Positions 35,262 through 45,014 of a stretch of DNA of 64,000 bases are shown piece after piece. Origin of the DNA: Aminobacter aganoensis (GTDB lineage Bacteria > Pseudomonadota > Alphaproteobacteria > Rhizobiales > Rhizobiaceae); assembly GCF_014206975.1 (NCBI RefSeq), contig NZ_JACHOU010000015.1, positions 1-64,000 on the forward strand. The letters run 5' to 3'. How positions within the stretch are numbered: position 1 is the stretch's first letter; the number at the start of each line of letters is the position of its first letter. The position numbers were made by a program, and so were the translations under genes. The notes beneath the pieces were generated by a model. The model was not told the origin of the DNA. It did not search any database and saw nothing but the letters and a program-made list of their open reading frames with translations.

Positions 35262-36527
35262 TCAGCTCGCGAAGTAGTTCTGCGTGCCGTGCGCCTCGAT
35301 CGCCTCGGCGAGGCGAGCCAGCGCATGGACATAGGCCGCCGTGCGCACCGAGACGTCCTTGGCCTTGGCGACATCCCAGATGGCGCGGCCCTCGCGCTCC
35401 ATGATGATGCGCAGGCGCTCATGGATCTCTTCGATCGGCCAGTAATAGCCCTGCCGGTTCTGCACCCACTCGAAATAGGAAACGGTGACGCCACCGGCAT
35501 TGGCCAGGATGTCGGGCAGAACGACGATCCCCTTCTTCTCCAGCACTTCGTCGGCTTCCGACGTGACCGGGCCGTTGGCCAGTTCGAGCACGATGCGGGC
35601 CTTGACGCTGTGGGCGTTGTCGATGCGGATCATGTTCTCCAGCGCCGACGGCACCAGGATATCGCATTCGACACCCACCAGCGCATTGCCGTCGAGCAAC
35701 TCATGGCCGCCCTCTCCGGCGGTCGAGGTGACCGAGCGGCCACTGTCCTTGGCGGCCAGCAGGCGGCCGAGGTCGAGGCCCTTGGCGGACTGGACCGCAC
35801 CTTCCGAGTCTGACACGGCAACGATCGTGTGGCCGTCGGAGGCAAGCAGGCGGGCAATATGCTGGCCGGCATTGCCAAATCCCTGGATCGCGACGCGCAG
35901 ATTGCCCTTCAGGCCGAGTTCGTCGGCGAGATGGCGGACAAGGTAGAAGCCGCCGCGTGCGGTGGCGTCGCCGCGGCCGAGCGAACCGCCCAGCGCCAGC
36001 GGCTTGCCGGTGATGACGGCGGGCGACGCCTGGCCGACGATCTGCGAATACTCATCGGCCATCCAGCCCATGATCATCGAGTTGGTATAGACGTCGGGCG
36101 CGGGGATGTCGCGGTCCGGCCCGATGATGCTGGCAAATGCCTGGATGTAGGCGCGCGACAGGCGCTCCAGCTCGGCCTTGGACAGCTTGCGCGGATCGAC
36201 CTGGACGGCACCCTTGCCGCCGCCATAGGGCAGGTTCATCACGGCGCATTTGAACGTCATCCAGAAGGCCAGCATCTCAACTTCGTCGGCCGTCGATTCG
36301 GGATGGAAGCGGATGCCGCCCTTGGTCGGCCCGCGCGTGTCGTCGTAGCGGCAGCGCCATGCCAGGAAGGATTTGCGCGAGCCGTCGTCCATGCGGATCA
36401 TCAGACGGGCTTTGGTGGTCTCGCGGGCAAATTTCAGTTTCTCGATCACGTCGGCGTCGACGGTCAGGTGTTTTGCCGCCTCGTCGAGGCGCACGAGAGC
36501 ATGATCGAGAAGACTGCCTTCTGACAT
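35262..36527 (-). CDS. Glu/Leu/Phe/Val-family (glutamate) dehydrogenase
   Basis: A 421-residue NAD(P)-dependent dehydrogenase that interconverts an amino acid, most likely glutamate, with its keto acid and ammonia. GGIRFHPESTADEVEMLAFWM and the catalytic-lysine motif NLPYGGGKGAVQVDP are present, with the Rossmann loop IQGFGNAGQHIA near residue 215 and ILVPSALENMI. Length is that of the hexameric class. It is transcribed alone, with a 346-base divergent gap to the dipeptidase operon. Confidence 0.9.
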   Translation of the reverse strand: MSEGSLLDHALVRLDEAAKHLTVDADVIEKLKFARETTKARLMIRMDDGSRKSFLAWRCRYDDTRGPTKGGIRFHPESTADEVEMLAFWMTFKCAVMNLPYGGGKGAVQVDPRKLSKAELERLSRAYIQAFASIIGPDRDIPAPDVYTNSMIMGWMADEYSQIVGQASPAVITGKPLALGGSLGRGDATARGGFYLVRHLADELGLKGNLRVAIQGFGNAGQHIARLLASDGHTIVAVSDSEGAVQSAKGLDLGRLLAAKDSGRSVTSTAGEGGHELLDGNALVGVECDILVPSALENMIRIDNAHSVKARIVLELANGPVTSEADEVLEKKGIVVLPDILANAGGVTVSYFEWVQNRQGYYWPIEEIHERLRIIMEREGRAIWDVAKAKDVSVRTAAYVHALARLAEAIEAHGTQNYFAS

Positions 36528-36873
36528 ATGTAGATTTCCTGTCGTGATGAATGGATTTGCAGTGCGAAGAGCGGCGGATAGCCGCTGGCAGCCCGACTGC
36601 CCAAATTTTGATCAGATTTCAATGCCGAACAAGGTCGCATACCTGCCGCAAGGTCACGCCAGGACTTCGCCTGTGCCTGATATGGCGGCAAATTGCCTCG
36701 TTTTAGCGCTGAAAAACATAAGCCTGCGTCGAATGGTCCAGCGCGAACTTCCTTTTGGTCCTGGCGGCACCTTACGAAGCGGAACTGCGGCATGGGCGCC
36801 AAACGGCTTGCCGTCGGCAGATTGACTTGGCCTGCCGTGCGTCCTTCAACTGCCTGCCTGACAGGAGTGCGTG
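36528..36873. other. Divergent regulatory gap, dehydrogenase/dipeptidase operon
   Basis: No gene was found in these 346 bases. The part near 36675-36730 is notably AT-richer than its surroundings and may hold promoters or a regulator site. A short inverted repeat AGCGGC/GCCGCT lies near 36570-36583 in the dehydrogenase leader. TTGACT at 36832-36837 is a possible -35 box for the dipeptidase operon, but no good -10 box follows. Confidence 0.3.
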
Positions 36874-37932
36874 ATGCAGGCAGTTTTCGACGGTCACAAC
36901 GATGTGCTGTTCCGGTTGTGGACCAACGCCGCCAAGGGCGCGGACCCGGTGGCCGAATTCGTCGAAGGCACCGGGCAGGGTCATATCGACATGCCACGCG
37001 CCCGCAAGGGCGGCCTCGCCGGCGGCCTCTGCGCCATCTACATCACCTCCGGCGACATTGGCGACGACGACCGCGACGACAGCGGCCACTATGCCATTCC
37101 GCTCTCCGCCCCGCTCGAACGCGCGCCGTCGCTCGACATCGCCCTCGACATGGCGTCGATCGCCTTCCGGATCGAGCGCGCCGGCGGCTGGAAGATCTGC
37201 CGCAACGGCGCCGACATCGATGCGGCGCAGGCGCAAGGCAAATTTGCCGCCGTCCTTCACATGGAAGGCTGCGAGCCGATCGACGCCGATCTCGCCGCGC
37301 TCGACGTTTTCTACGCCGCCGGCCTGCGCTCGCTCGGCCCGGTATGGAGCCGCAACACCATCTTCGGCCACGGCGTGCCCTTCGCCTTCCCATCGAGCCC
37401 AGACACCGGTCCGGGCCTGACCGAAGCCGGCAAAAGATTGATCCGCGAGTGCAACCGCATCGGCATCGCCATCGACCTCGCGCACATCACCGAGAAGGGT
37501 TTCTGGGACGTCGCCCGGCTGTCCGACAAGCCGCTGATCGTCAGCCATTCCAACGCCCATGCCCTCACCCCGATCAGCCGCAACCTGACAGACAAGCAGC
37601 TTGCTGCCGTCCGGGAAAGCAACGGCCTCGTCGGGCTGAACTTCGCCGTCACCATGCTGCGCGAGGATGGCGCCAAGCGCGCCGACACCCCGCTCTCGGA
37701 CATGGTCCGTCACATCGACTACATGGTCGAGCATGTCGGCATCGACGGCGTAGCGCTGGGGTCCGACTTCGACGGCGCCACCATCCCGGCCGAGATCGGC
37801 GACGCCGCCAGCCTCCAGAAGCTCGTTGCGGCCCTCCGGAACGCTGGATATGGTGACGCCGATCTGGCGAAAATCTGCCGCGACAACTGGTTGAGGGTCT
37901 TGCGCTCGGCCTGGCACGAAACGGCAGCCTAA
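36874..37932 (+). CDS. Membrane dipeptidase family (peptidase M19)
   Basis: A 352-residue zinc peptidase of the renal dipeptidase family, which cleaves dipeptides including some with D-residues. Zinc-site motifs are FDGHNDVL near the start, HMEGCEPID, VSHSNAHAL and LGSDFDG. ATG 36874 was chosen over GTG 36871 because GGAG at 36864-36867 is six bases upstream. No signal peptide, so it acts in the cytosol. It leads an operon with a full oligopeptide ABC importer, implying that imported dipeptides are its substrates. Confidence 0.9.
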   Translation: MQAVFDGHNDVLFRLWTNAAKGADPVAEFVEGTGQGHIDMPRARKGGLAGGLCAIYITSGDIGDDDRDDSGHYAIPLSAPLERAPSLDIALDMASIAFRIERAGGWKICRNGADIDAAQAQGKFAAVLHMEGCEPIDADLAALDVFYAAGLRSLGPVWSRNTIFGHGVPFAFPSSPDTGPGLTEAGKRLIRECNRIGIAIDLAHITEKGFWDVARLSDKPLIVSHSNAHALTPISRNLTDKQLAAVRESNGLVGLNFAVTMLREDGAKRADTPLSDMVRHIDYMVEHVGIDGVALGSDFDGATIPAEIGDAASLQKLVAALRNAGYGDADLAKICRDNWLRVLRSAWHETAA

Positions 37933-37966
37933 CAACAAATAATTCGTCAACTTGGGGAACTGAAAA

Positions 37967-39607
37967 ATGATGCTTGGTAAAATCAACGGACAATTCCGTC
38001 TTCTGCTTGCAGGCGCCGCGCTGTCGGCGATGGTTGTCGCGGCACCCGCGCTTGCGGTGACGCCGGCCGACACGCTGGTCCAGGCCTGGGCCATCGACGA
38101 CACCATCACCCTCGACCCGGCAGAATCCTTCGAGCTCAGCCCGGCCGAATTCCTCGGCAACGCCTATGACATGCTGGTGCGCCTCGACATCGACGACACC
38201 ACCAAGGTACGCCCGGGCGTCGCCGAAAGCTGGACCGTCTCCGACGACGGCCTGACCTACACCTTCAAGCTCAAGCCGGGCCTCAAGTTCGCCTCGGGCA
38301 ACCCGATCACCGCCAAGGACGTCGCCTGGTCGTTCGAGCGCGTCGTCAAGCTCGACAAGAGCCCGGCCTTCATCCTCACCCAGTTCGGCCTGACCAAGGA
38401 CAACGTCACCGAGAAGGCCAAGGCCGCCGATGACACCACCTTCGTCTTCACCGTCGACAAGTCCTACGCGCCGTCCTTCGTGCTCAACTGCCTCACCGCC
38501 ACGGTCGGGGCCGTCATGGACAGCAAGCTGGTGCTCGAGCATGTCGCCCCGGTCACGCCGACCGACGACTACAAGTTCGACAACGACTTCGGCAATGGCT
38601 GGCTCAAGACCGGCTATGCCGGCTCCGGACCGTTCAAGATCCGCGACTGGCGCGCCAACGAGATCCTCGTGCTCGAGCGCAACGACAACTACTATGGTGA
38701 CAAGCCCGCACTTGCCCGCGTCATCTATCGCCACGTCAAGGAAAGCGCGACCCAGCGCCTGATGCTCGAAGCCGGCGACATCGACGTCGCCCGCAATCTC
38801 GAACCGGGCGACCTGGAAGCCGTATCGAAGAACGCCGAGCTCGCCACCACCAGCGCACCCAAGGGCACGGTCTATTACATCAGCCTCAACCAGAAGAACC
38901 CGAACCTGGCCAAGCCCGAAGTGCGCCAGGCACTGAAGTATCTGGTCGACTACGACGCCATCGGCGCCACGCTGATCAAGGGCATCGGCGAGATCCGCCA
39001 GACCTACCAGGCCAAGGGCGTGCTCGGCGCGCTCGACTCCAACCCGTTCACCTTCGACGTCGCCAAGGCCAAGGAACTGCTGGAGAAGGCGGGCCTGAAG
39101 GACGGCTTCTCCGTCACCATGGACGTGCGCAACACCCAGCCGGTCACCGGCATCGCCGAATCCTTCCAGCAGACCGTCGGCCAGGCCGGCGTCAAGGTCG
39201 AGATCATTCCCGGCGACGGCAAGCAGACGCTGACCAAGTACCGCGCCCGCAACCACGACATGTATATCGGCCAGTGGGGCATGGACTACTGGGATCCGAA
39301 CTCCAACGCCGAGACCTTCACCTCCAATCCCAACAACGCCGACGACGGCACGGTGAAGACGCTGGCCTGGCGCAATGCCTGGGACGTTCCGGAACTGACC
39401 GAGAAGACCAAGGCGGCCCTGCTGGAGCGCGACAACGACAAGCGCGCGGCGATGTACAAGGAACTGCAGCAGGCAGCCCTCGACACCAGCCCGTTCGTGC
39501 TGATCTTCCAGCAGACCGAGGTCGCCGGCCTGCGCGGCAACGTCAAGAACTACAAGCTCGGACCGAACTTCGATTCGAACTTCGTCGCTCCCGTGACCAA
39601 GGACTGA
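37967..39607 (+). CDS. ABC transporter binding protein, peptide/opine family 5
   Basis: A 546-residue periplasmic solute-binding protein (SBP_bac_5, DppA/OppA type). Signal peptide about 1-30, then the family pattern TVSDDGLTYTFKLKPGLKFASG near residue 93 and VRQALKYLVDYDAIG. It should present short peptides to the permease pair encoded next. The start follows GGGGAACTG. A palindromic repeat begins 5 bases after its stop and may protect its mRNA or reduce downstream expression. Confidence 0.92.
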   Translation: MMLGKINGQFRLLLAGAALSAMVVAAPALAVTPADTLVQAWAIDDTITLDPAESFELSPAEFLGNAYDMLVRLDIDDTTKVRPGVAESWTVSDDGLTYTFKLKPGLKFASGNPITAKDVAWSFERVVKLDKSPAFILTQFGLTKDNVTEKAKAADDTTFVFTVDKSYAPSFVLNCLTATVGAVMDSKLVLEHVAPVTPTDDYKFDNDFGNGWLKTGYAGSGPFKIRDWRANEILVLERNDNYYGDKPALARVIYRHVKESATQRLMLEAGDIDVARNLEPGDLEAVSKNAELATTSAPKGTVYYISLNQKNPNLAKPEVRQALKYLVDYDAIGATLIKGIGEIRQTYQAKGVLGALDSNPFTFDVAKAKELLEKAGLKDGFSVTMDVRNTQPVTGIAESFQQTVGQAGVKVEIIPGDGKQTLTKYRARNHDMYIGQWGMDYWDPNSNAETFTSNPNNADDGTVKTLAWRNAWDVPELTEKTKAALLERDNDKRAAMYKELQQAALDTSPFVLIFQQTEVAGLRGNVKNYKLGPNFDSNFVAPVTKD

Positions 39608-39611
39608 TCCC

Positions 39612-39709
39612 CTGCAGCGCCGCGCGTCCTTGGACGCGCGAAGGACGCTGTAACAAGTAAGTCTGTGCATGATCCCCAGAAAATCGGTTCCGGTTTTCCG
39701 GGTCATGCA
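39612..39709. repeat. Dispersed two-hairpin repeat, copy 2 (inverted)
   Basis: The same two-hairpin element as at 8838-8934, in the opposite orientation: CTGCAGCG...CGCGTCC-TT-GGACGCG...CGCTGTA, then TGCATGATCC...GGGTCATGCA. Inner stems differ from copy 1 by paired changes. It separates the binding-protein gene from the permease genes inside one operon, and the permease reading frame runs open into it. Confidence 0.8.
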
Positions 39710-39725
39710 CGAAAGGATCAGTCCA

Positions 39726-40793
39726 TTGAGCAGCATGGAAACCCAGGCACCGGCGAGGCGCGCAAACAAGCGCGCCTCCGCCATTCTCAAGGCGGTCGTC
39801 AGTTTCGTGGTGATCGTGGGCACCACCTATCTCGGCCTTCTCGCCGTCACCTTCTTCATCGGCCGCATCGTGCCCATCGACCCGGTGCTGGCCATCGTCG
39901 GCGACCGCGCCCCGGCCCATGTCGTCGAGCGCACGCGCATCGAGATGGGCTTCAACCTGCCCTACTACCAGCAGTTCTATCTCTATGTGAAAGGCGTCCT
40001 GTCGGGCGATTTCGGCACTTCGGTGCTGACCACCAATCCGGTCATGGACGACATCCGCCGCGTCTTCCCGGCAACGATGGAACTCGCCACCGTCGGCACC
40101 GTCATCGGCGCCGCCTTCGGCATCCCGCTCGGGGTGCTCGCCGCCGTCAAGCGCGGCAGCCTCGCCGACCAGATCGTCCGCATCATCGGCCTGATCGGCT
40201 ATTCCGTGCCGATCTTCTGGCTCGGCCTTTTGGCGCTCCTGGTGTTTTACGCCCGCCTCGGCTGGACCGCCGGCCCGGGCCGCATCGACGTGGTGTTCGA
40301 ATACACCTTCACGCCGATCACCGGTTTCTTCCTGCTCGACGCGATCCTCAATCGCGACTGGGCCGCCTTCAAGGACATCTTCGCCCACATCATCCTGCCG
40401 GCCTCGCTGCTCGGCTATTTCTCGCTCGCCTACATCAGCCGCATGACGCGCTCCTTCATGCTCAACGAATTGAGCCAGGAATACATCGTCGCGGCGCGTG
40501 CCAAGGGCCTGTCGGAAACCCGCATCATCTGGGGCCACGCGCTGCGCAACGCCGCTGTGCCGCTGGTCACCGTGATCGCGCTGTCCTACGCCGGCCTGCT
40601 CGAAGGCTCGGTGCTGACCGAGACGGTCTTCGCCTGGCCGGGGCTCGGCCTCTACATCACCAATTCGCTGCAGAACGCCGACATGAACGCGGTGCTCGGC
40701 GGCACCATCATCATCGGTTCGGTCTTCATCGGCATCAACCTGTTGTCCGACCTGCTCTACCGCATGCTCGACCCAAGGACGCGGATCCGATGA
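39726..40793 (+). CDS. Peptide ABC transporter permease (DppB/OppB type)
   Basis: A 355-residue permease of the binding-protein-dependent family, with an N-terminal helix, GFNLPYYQQFYLYVKGVLSGDFGTS, and the EAA-type loop YIVAARAKGLSETRIIWGHALRNA near residue 240. TTG 39726 is preferred because AAAGGA lies 8 bases upstream; ATG 39735 is an alternative. A frame start at 39669 would translate the palindromic repeat and is unlikely. The stop overlaps the next gene by ATGA. Confidence 0.9.
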   Translation: MSSMETQAPARRANKRASAILKAVVSFVVIVGTTYLGLLAVTFFIGRIVPIDPVLAIVGDRAPAHVVERTRIEMGFNLPYYQQFYLYVKGVLSGDFGTSVLTTNPVMDDIRRVFPATMELATVGTVIGAAFGIPLGVLAAVKRGSLADQIVRIIGLIGYSVPIFWLGLLALLVFYARLGWTAGPGRIDVVFEYTFTPITGFFLLDAILNRDWAAFKDIFAHIILPASLLGYFSLAYISRMTRSFMLNELSQEYIVAARAKGLSETRIIWGHALRNAAVPLVTVIALSYAGLLEGSVLTETVFAWPGLGLYITNSLQNADMNAVLGGTIIIGSVFIGINLLSDLLYRMLDPRTRIR

Positions 40794-41707
40794 GCGACAC
40801 GACCATGACCCGCCGCGAATGGCTTCTCACCGACCGCCCGCAGTCGCGCACCCAGGCCCGGCTCGGCCGCGCCTACGTGACCTGGCGCCGCTTCACCGCC
40901 AACAGGCTCGCCGTCATCGGCCTCGGCATCATCCTGCTGCTGCTGTTCGTCGCCGCTGCAGCCCCCCTGCTCGCGCCCCATTCGCCCTATATCGGCGACC
41001 TCAGGAACGCCCGCCTGCTGCCGCCCAGTTCCACCTATTGGCTCGGCACCGACGACCAGGGCCGCGACATCCTCTCGCGCCTGATCTACGGCTCGCGCCT
41101 GACCTTGCAGGTCATCGTGCTGGTGGCGATCATCGCCGCCCCCATCGGCCTGCTGGTCGGCACCGCCGCGGGCTATGCCGGCGGCTGGATCGATGCGGTG
41201 CTGATGCGTATCACCGACATCTTCCTCGCCTTCCCCAAGCTGGTGCTGGCGCTGGCCTTCGTCGCGGCACTGGGGCCCGGCATCGAAAACGCCATCATCG
41301 CCATCGCCCTGACATCGTGGCCGCCCTATGCCCGCATCGCCCGTGCCGAAACGCTGACGGTGCGCAACTCCGACTACATCTCGGCGGTCAAGCTGATGGG
41401 CGCGTCGCCGATGCGCATCGTGCTGCGCCACATCATGCCGCTCTGCATCTCCTCGCTGATCGTCCGCGTCACGCTCGACATGGCCGGCATCATCCTCACC
41501 GCCGCCGGCCTCGGCTTCCTCGGCCTCGGCGCTCAGCCGCCGCTGCCCGAATGGGGCGCGATGATCGCCTCGGGCCGCCGCTTCATCCTCGACCAGTGGT
41601 GGGTGGCAGCCGCACCCGGTGCTGCCATCCTCATCGTCAGCCTCGGCTTCAACCTGCTCGGCGACGGCCTGCGCGACGCGCTCGACACGCGCAGCGGTGG
41701 CCAATGA
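40790..41707 (+). CDS. Peptide ABC transporter permease (DppC/OppC type)
   Basis: A 305-residue second permease. YWLGTDDQGRDILSRLIYGSRLTL near residue 85 is the DppC mark; the EAA-type loop YISAVKLMGASPMRIVLRHIMP lies near residue 200. About six membrane helices. It overlaps its neighbours on both sides by ATGA, so production of the complex is stoichiometrically coupled. Confidence 0.93.
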   Translation: MSDTTMTRREWLLTDRPQSRTQARLGRAYVTWRRFTANRLAVIGLGIILLLLFVAAAAPLLAPHSPYIGDLRNARLLPPSSTYWLGTDDQGRDILSRLIYGSRLTLQVIVLVAIIAAPIGLLVGTAAGYAGGWIDAVLMRITDIFLAFPKLVLALAFVAALGPGIENAIIAIALTSWPPYARIARAETLTVRNSDYISAVKLMGASPMRIVLRHIMPLCISSLIVRVTLDMAGIILTAAGLGFLGLGAQPPLPEWGAMIASGRRFILDQWWVAAAPGAAILIVSLGFNLLGDGLRDALDTRSGGQ

Positions 41708-42533
41708 ACACGCTCTTGCATGTCGAAGACCTCCGCGTCTCCTTCCCCACCCGCACCGGCGTGGTCGAAGCGGTGCGCGGCGTTTCCTTCGCGCTCGGGC
41801 AGGAGAGGCTCGGCATCGTCGGCGAGAGCGGTTCGGGCAAGTCTCAGACCGGCCGCGCCATTATGGGGCTGACGCCGCAGCAGGCGGAGATCAAGGCCAG
41901 GCGGCTCGAATTCAGCGGCATCGACCTCTTGAAGGCCTCGCCGGCCGAACGCCGGGCGTTGCGCGGCAACCGCATCGCCATGATCCTGCAGGATCCCAAA
42001 TATTCGCTCGACCCGGTCATGACCATCGGCCGCCAGATCGTCGAGACCCTGCGCACGCATGAGAAGGTCGGCAAGGCGGAGGCGCGCGAACGCGCGCTCG
42101 ACATGCTGGCCGCTGTCCAGATCCGTGACCCCAAGCGCGTCTACGACCTTTACCCGCATGAGGTCTCCGGCGGCATGGGCCAGCGCGCCATGATCGCGAT
42201 GATGCTGATCGCCGGGCCGGAACTGCTGATCGCCGACGAGCCGACCTCGGCGCTTGATGTGACCGTCCAGCTCGACATCCTGCGCATTCTCGATCGTCTC
42301 GTCATCGACCGCGGCATGGGACTGGTCTTCATCTCGCACGACCTCCGTCTGGTCTCGACCTTCTGCGACCGAGTTATCGTCATGTATGCCGGCAAGATCA
42401 TCGAGGAGCTCAAGGCCTCCGAACTGTCGCAGGCAAAACACCCCTACACGCAAGGCCTGCTCAACTGCATGCCCAAGATCGGCGCTGACCGGCACCCGCT
42501 GCCCGTGCTCGACCGCCAGCCGGAGTGGCTGCT

Positions 42534-42537
<4 letters not shown>
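41704..42537 (+). CDS. Peptide ABC transporter ATPase (DppD/OppD type)
   Basis: A 277-residue ATPase. Walker A GESGSGKSQT, Q-loop MILQDPKYSLDP, signature VSGGMGQR, Walker B LLIADEPTSALD, and the C-terminal HPYTQGLLNCMP of the oligopeptide family that binds nucleotide-proximal Fe-S or peptide elements. Note Ser-Gln in place of Ser-Thr after the Walker lysine, which is seen in some DppD proteins. Overlaps its neighbours on both sides. Confidence 0.92.
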
Positions 42538-43283
<746 letters not shown>

Positions 43284-43430
43284 GGCAGTCCGGGAGTGCG
43301 GAAGCCGTTGCACACTCCGAAGAGCCGCTGAAATGCACTGACGGACGCCTTGCTTCGAAGCGGACCGCTTGCAATTCTGGAGCGAACGGGCAGCTGCCCT
43401 CATCCGCAACCCGCATCTCAGGTGACAAAA

Positions 43431-43871
43431 ATGCTCCTCGGCATCGACCCGCTGCTCGGCCCCGACGCGCTCTACGTGCTCCGCGCCATGGGACACGGCG
43501 ACGACCTGATCATTGCCGACGCCAACTTCCCGGCCGATGCGATGGCGCGGCAGACCGTCTTCGGCCGGCCGCTGCGCATCGACGGCGACATCGTCAGCGT
43601 CATGAAGGCGGTGCTGTCGGTGATGCCGGTAGACACCTTCGTCGACGATGCCTTCGGCCGCATGGAGGTGGTCGGCAAGCCCGACGAGATCCCCGACGTC
43701 CAGCGCGAAGTCGGCAAGCTGATCGAAGGTACGGGAACCAAAATGGTCGGGATCGAGCGCTTCGCCTTCTACGAACGCGCCAAGCAGGCCTACGCCGTCA
43801 TCCAGACTCAGGAACGCCGCTTCTACGCCGACTTCGCCGTCCGCAAGGGCGTGGTGCCGCCGGGGGCTTGA
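43431..43871 (+). CDS. fucU: L-fucose mutarotase FucU (RbsD/FucU family)
   Basis: A 146-residue pyranose mutarotase that interconverts alpha- and beta-L-fucose. LYVLRAMGHGDDLIIADANFPADA near residue 14 holds the catalytic His, and the C-terminal ERRFYADFAVRKGVV closes the sugar site. The start follows AGGTGA by five bases. Nearby genes encode the rest of an L-fucose pathway, which favours fucose over ribose as substrate. A palindromic element separates it from the IclR regulator. Confidence 0.85.
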   Translation: MLLGIDPLLGPDALYVLRAMGHGDDLIIADANFPADAMARQTVFGRPLRIDGDIVSVMKAVLSVMPVDTFVDDAFGRMEVVGKPDEIPDVQREVGKLIEGTGTKMVGIERFAFYERAKQAYAVIQTQERRFYADFAVRKGVVPPGA

Positions 43872-43945
43872 AGCCCTTCGACTAGGCTGCTCCCATCCCA
43901 TTCCGAAGCTTGTCGAGGAAGCGGTATTTTTCCTGCAAGGACACA

Positions 43946-44065
43946 GCCGCCCCTCATCCGCCTGCCGGCACCTTCTCCCCGTAATGACGGGGAGAAGGAC
44001 GAAGCCTCAACGCCGAAGCCCCCCTCTCCCCGTCCTTACGGGGAGAGGGTAAGGGTGAGGGCGGC
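43946..44065. repeat. Intergenic mosaic palindromic element between fucU and iclR-type gene
   Basis: The 226-base gap between fucU and the regulator holds a 120-base element bounded by GCCGCCCCTCA (43946) and TGAGGGCGGC (44065). Inside are two near-identical hairpins: CCTTCTCCCCGT-AATG-ACGGGGAGAAGG (43971-43998) and CCTCTCCCCGT-CCTT-ACGGGGAGAGG (44023-44048). It resembles rhizobial RIME-type elements and differs in sequence from the elements in ftsY. The other roughly 100 bases show nothing. Confidence 0.85.
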
Positions 44066-44097
44066 ACTGACCTCCCCGACATACAGTTGGAGCGTGC

Positions 44098-44880
44098 CTA
44101 AGACAGCGACAGCTTCGCCGCGACGTCCTTGAGCAGGATCAGCGTCTGGTCGATGTCGGCCTGCTTGTCGTCCAGCCTCTGGATGTAGGGGCAGGTCAAA
44201 ACGGCAATGGCAAACCCGTCAGGCGACAGGATCGGCACCGAGATGTCGTCGATGGCGCGCATCTGCTGGCTCGGGCCGACGCGGTGGCCGGTGTCGCGAT
44301 AGGCGGTCAGCACCGGTTCCAGCTTCTCCCGCGCCCCCGCCATGTCGGTGCCGTCCCAGCGCGCCGCGGCCTCGGCTTGCGAATGCTCGTCCTGGAAGGC
44401 GAGCAGGATATGGCCCGAGCTCGTGGTCAGGAGGTCGATATGCGCGCCGATGCGGATGCCGAACTCCCAGTTTCCGGGCGGGCTGGCATGCGCCACCACC
44501 AGCGCCGCGTCACGATCCGGCGCCACCAGGTGGCAGGACTGCCCGACGGCGATCGAAAACGCGTCCATCAAGGGCTGCGCCCGCGCCACCAGGCGGCGCA
44601 CCGGCGGGTGCCGGTGGGCAAGGATGAACAGCTTCATCGTCAGCGCGTAGCGGTCGCCCTCGGGCGAGCGGCTGACGAAATCGCGCGCTACCAGCCGTTC
44701 GAGCATCCGGTAGACCTCGCTCGGGCCGCGCCCCATCGCCTTGACGATCTCGGCCCGGGTCAGTCCGCCCGGCTGCTCCGACAGCAGTTCCAGGATATCG
44801 AGTCCCTTGTCGAGCGCGGGCGCGCGGTAGCGCTCGTCCTTGTCTGTGCTGTTGGCGGTCTTTGCCGGCCCTTTTGGCAT
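44098..44880 (-). CDS. IclR-family transcriptional regulator of the fucose operon
   Basis: A 260-residue regulator: N-terminal winged helix with LDILELLSEQPGGLTRAEIVKAMGR near residue 27 and a C-terminal effector domain (from about 95) of IclR type (SPPGNWEFGIRIGAHIDLLTTSSG). It is divergent from the fucose catabolic operon, so it most likely controls it in response to L-fucose or a breakdown product such as L-2-keto-3-deoxyfuconate. GGGAGGA precedes the start. Confidence 0.9.
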   Translation of the reverse strand: MPKGPAKTANSTDKDERYRAPALDKGLDILELLSEQPGGLTRAEIVKAMGRGPSEVYRMLERLVARDFVSRSPEGDRYALTMKLFILAHRHPPVRRLVARAQPLMDAFSIAVGQSCHLVAPDRDAALVVAHASPPGNWEFGIRIGAHIDLLTTSSGHILLAFQDEHSQAEAAARWDGTDMAGAREKLEPVLTAYRDTGHRVGPSQQMRAIDDISVPILSPDGFAIAVLTCPYIQRLDDKQADIDQTLILLKDVAAKLSLS

Positions 44881-44906
44881 GACGCGAAATCCTCCCGGTC
44901 GACCGC

Positions 44907-44932
44907 CTCACAATTCCCTCCTCACAATTCCC
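44907..44932. repeat. Tandem 12-base repeat in the regulator leader
   Basis: CTCACAATTCCC occurs twice, at 44907-44918 and 44921-44932, with a 14-base period. It lies in the 5-prime leader of the IclR-family gene. It may be an autoregulatory site or a chance duplication. Confidence 0.4.
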
Positions 44933-44946
44933 CATTGCAAGGTTGG

Positions 44947-44958
44947 TTCATTTATGAA
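44947..44958. promoter_or_regulatory. AT-rich palindrome, probable operator of the fucose operon
   Basis: TTCATTTATGAA is a palindrome with 5-base arms in an AT-rich island (44945-44980) that contrasts with the GC-rich surroundings, between the divergent regulator and the first pathway gene. TATGTTCGTATATAG follows at once. IclR regulators bind such short palindromes, so this is the likeliest operator/promoter. Confidence 0.45.
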
Positions 44959-45014
44959 TAGTATGTTCGTATATAGACAGAAGCGCAAGCAGTTTGCTGG
45001 GAGGAGCGACGGTT

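Noticed and set aside
44907-44932. GGGAATTGTGAG repeats resembling lac operator half-sites
   Set aside because: The resemblance is only about nine bases and there is no LacI-type gene or lac-like symmetry; kept only as a tandem repeat.
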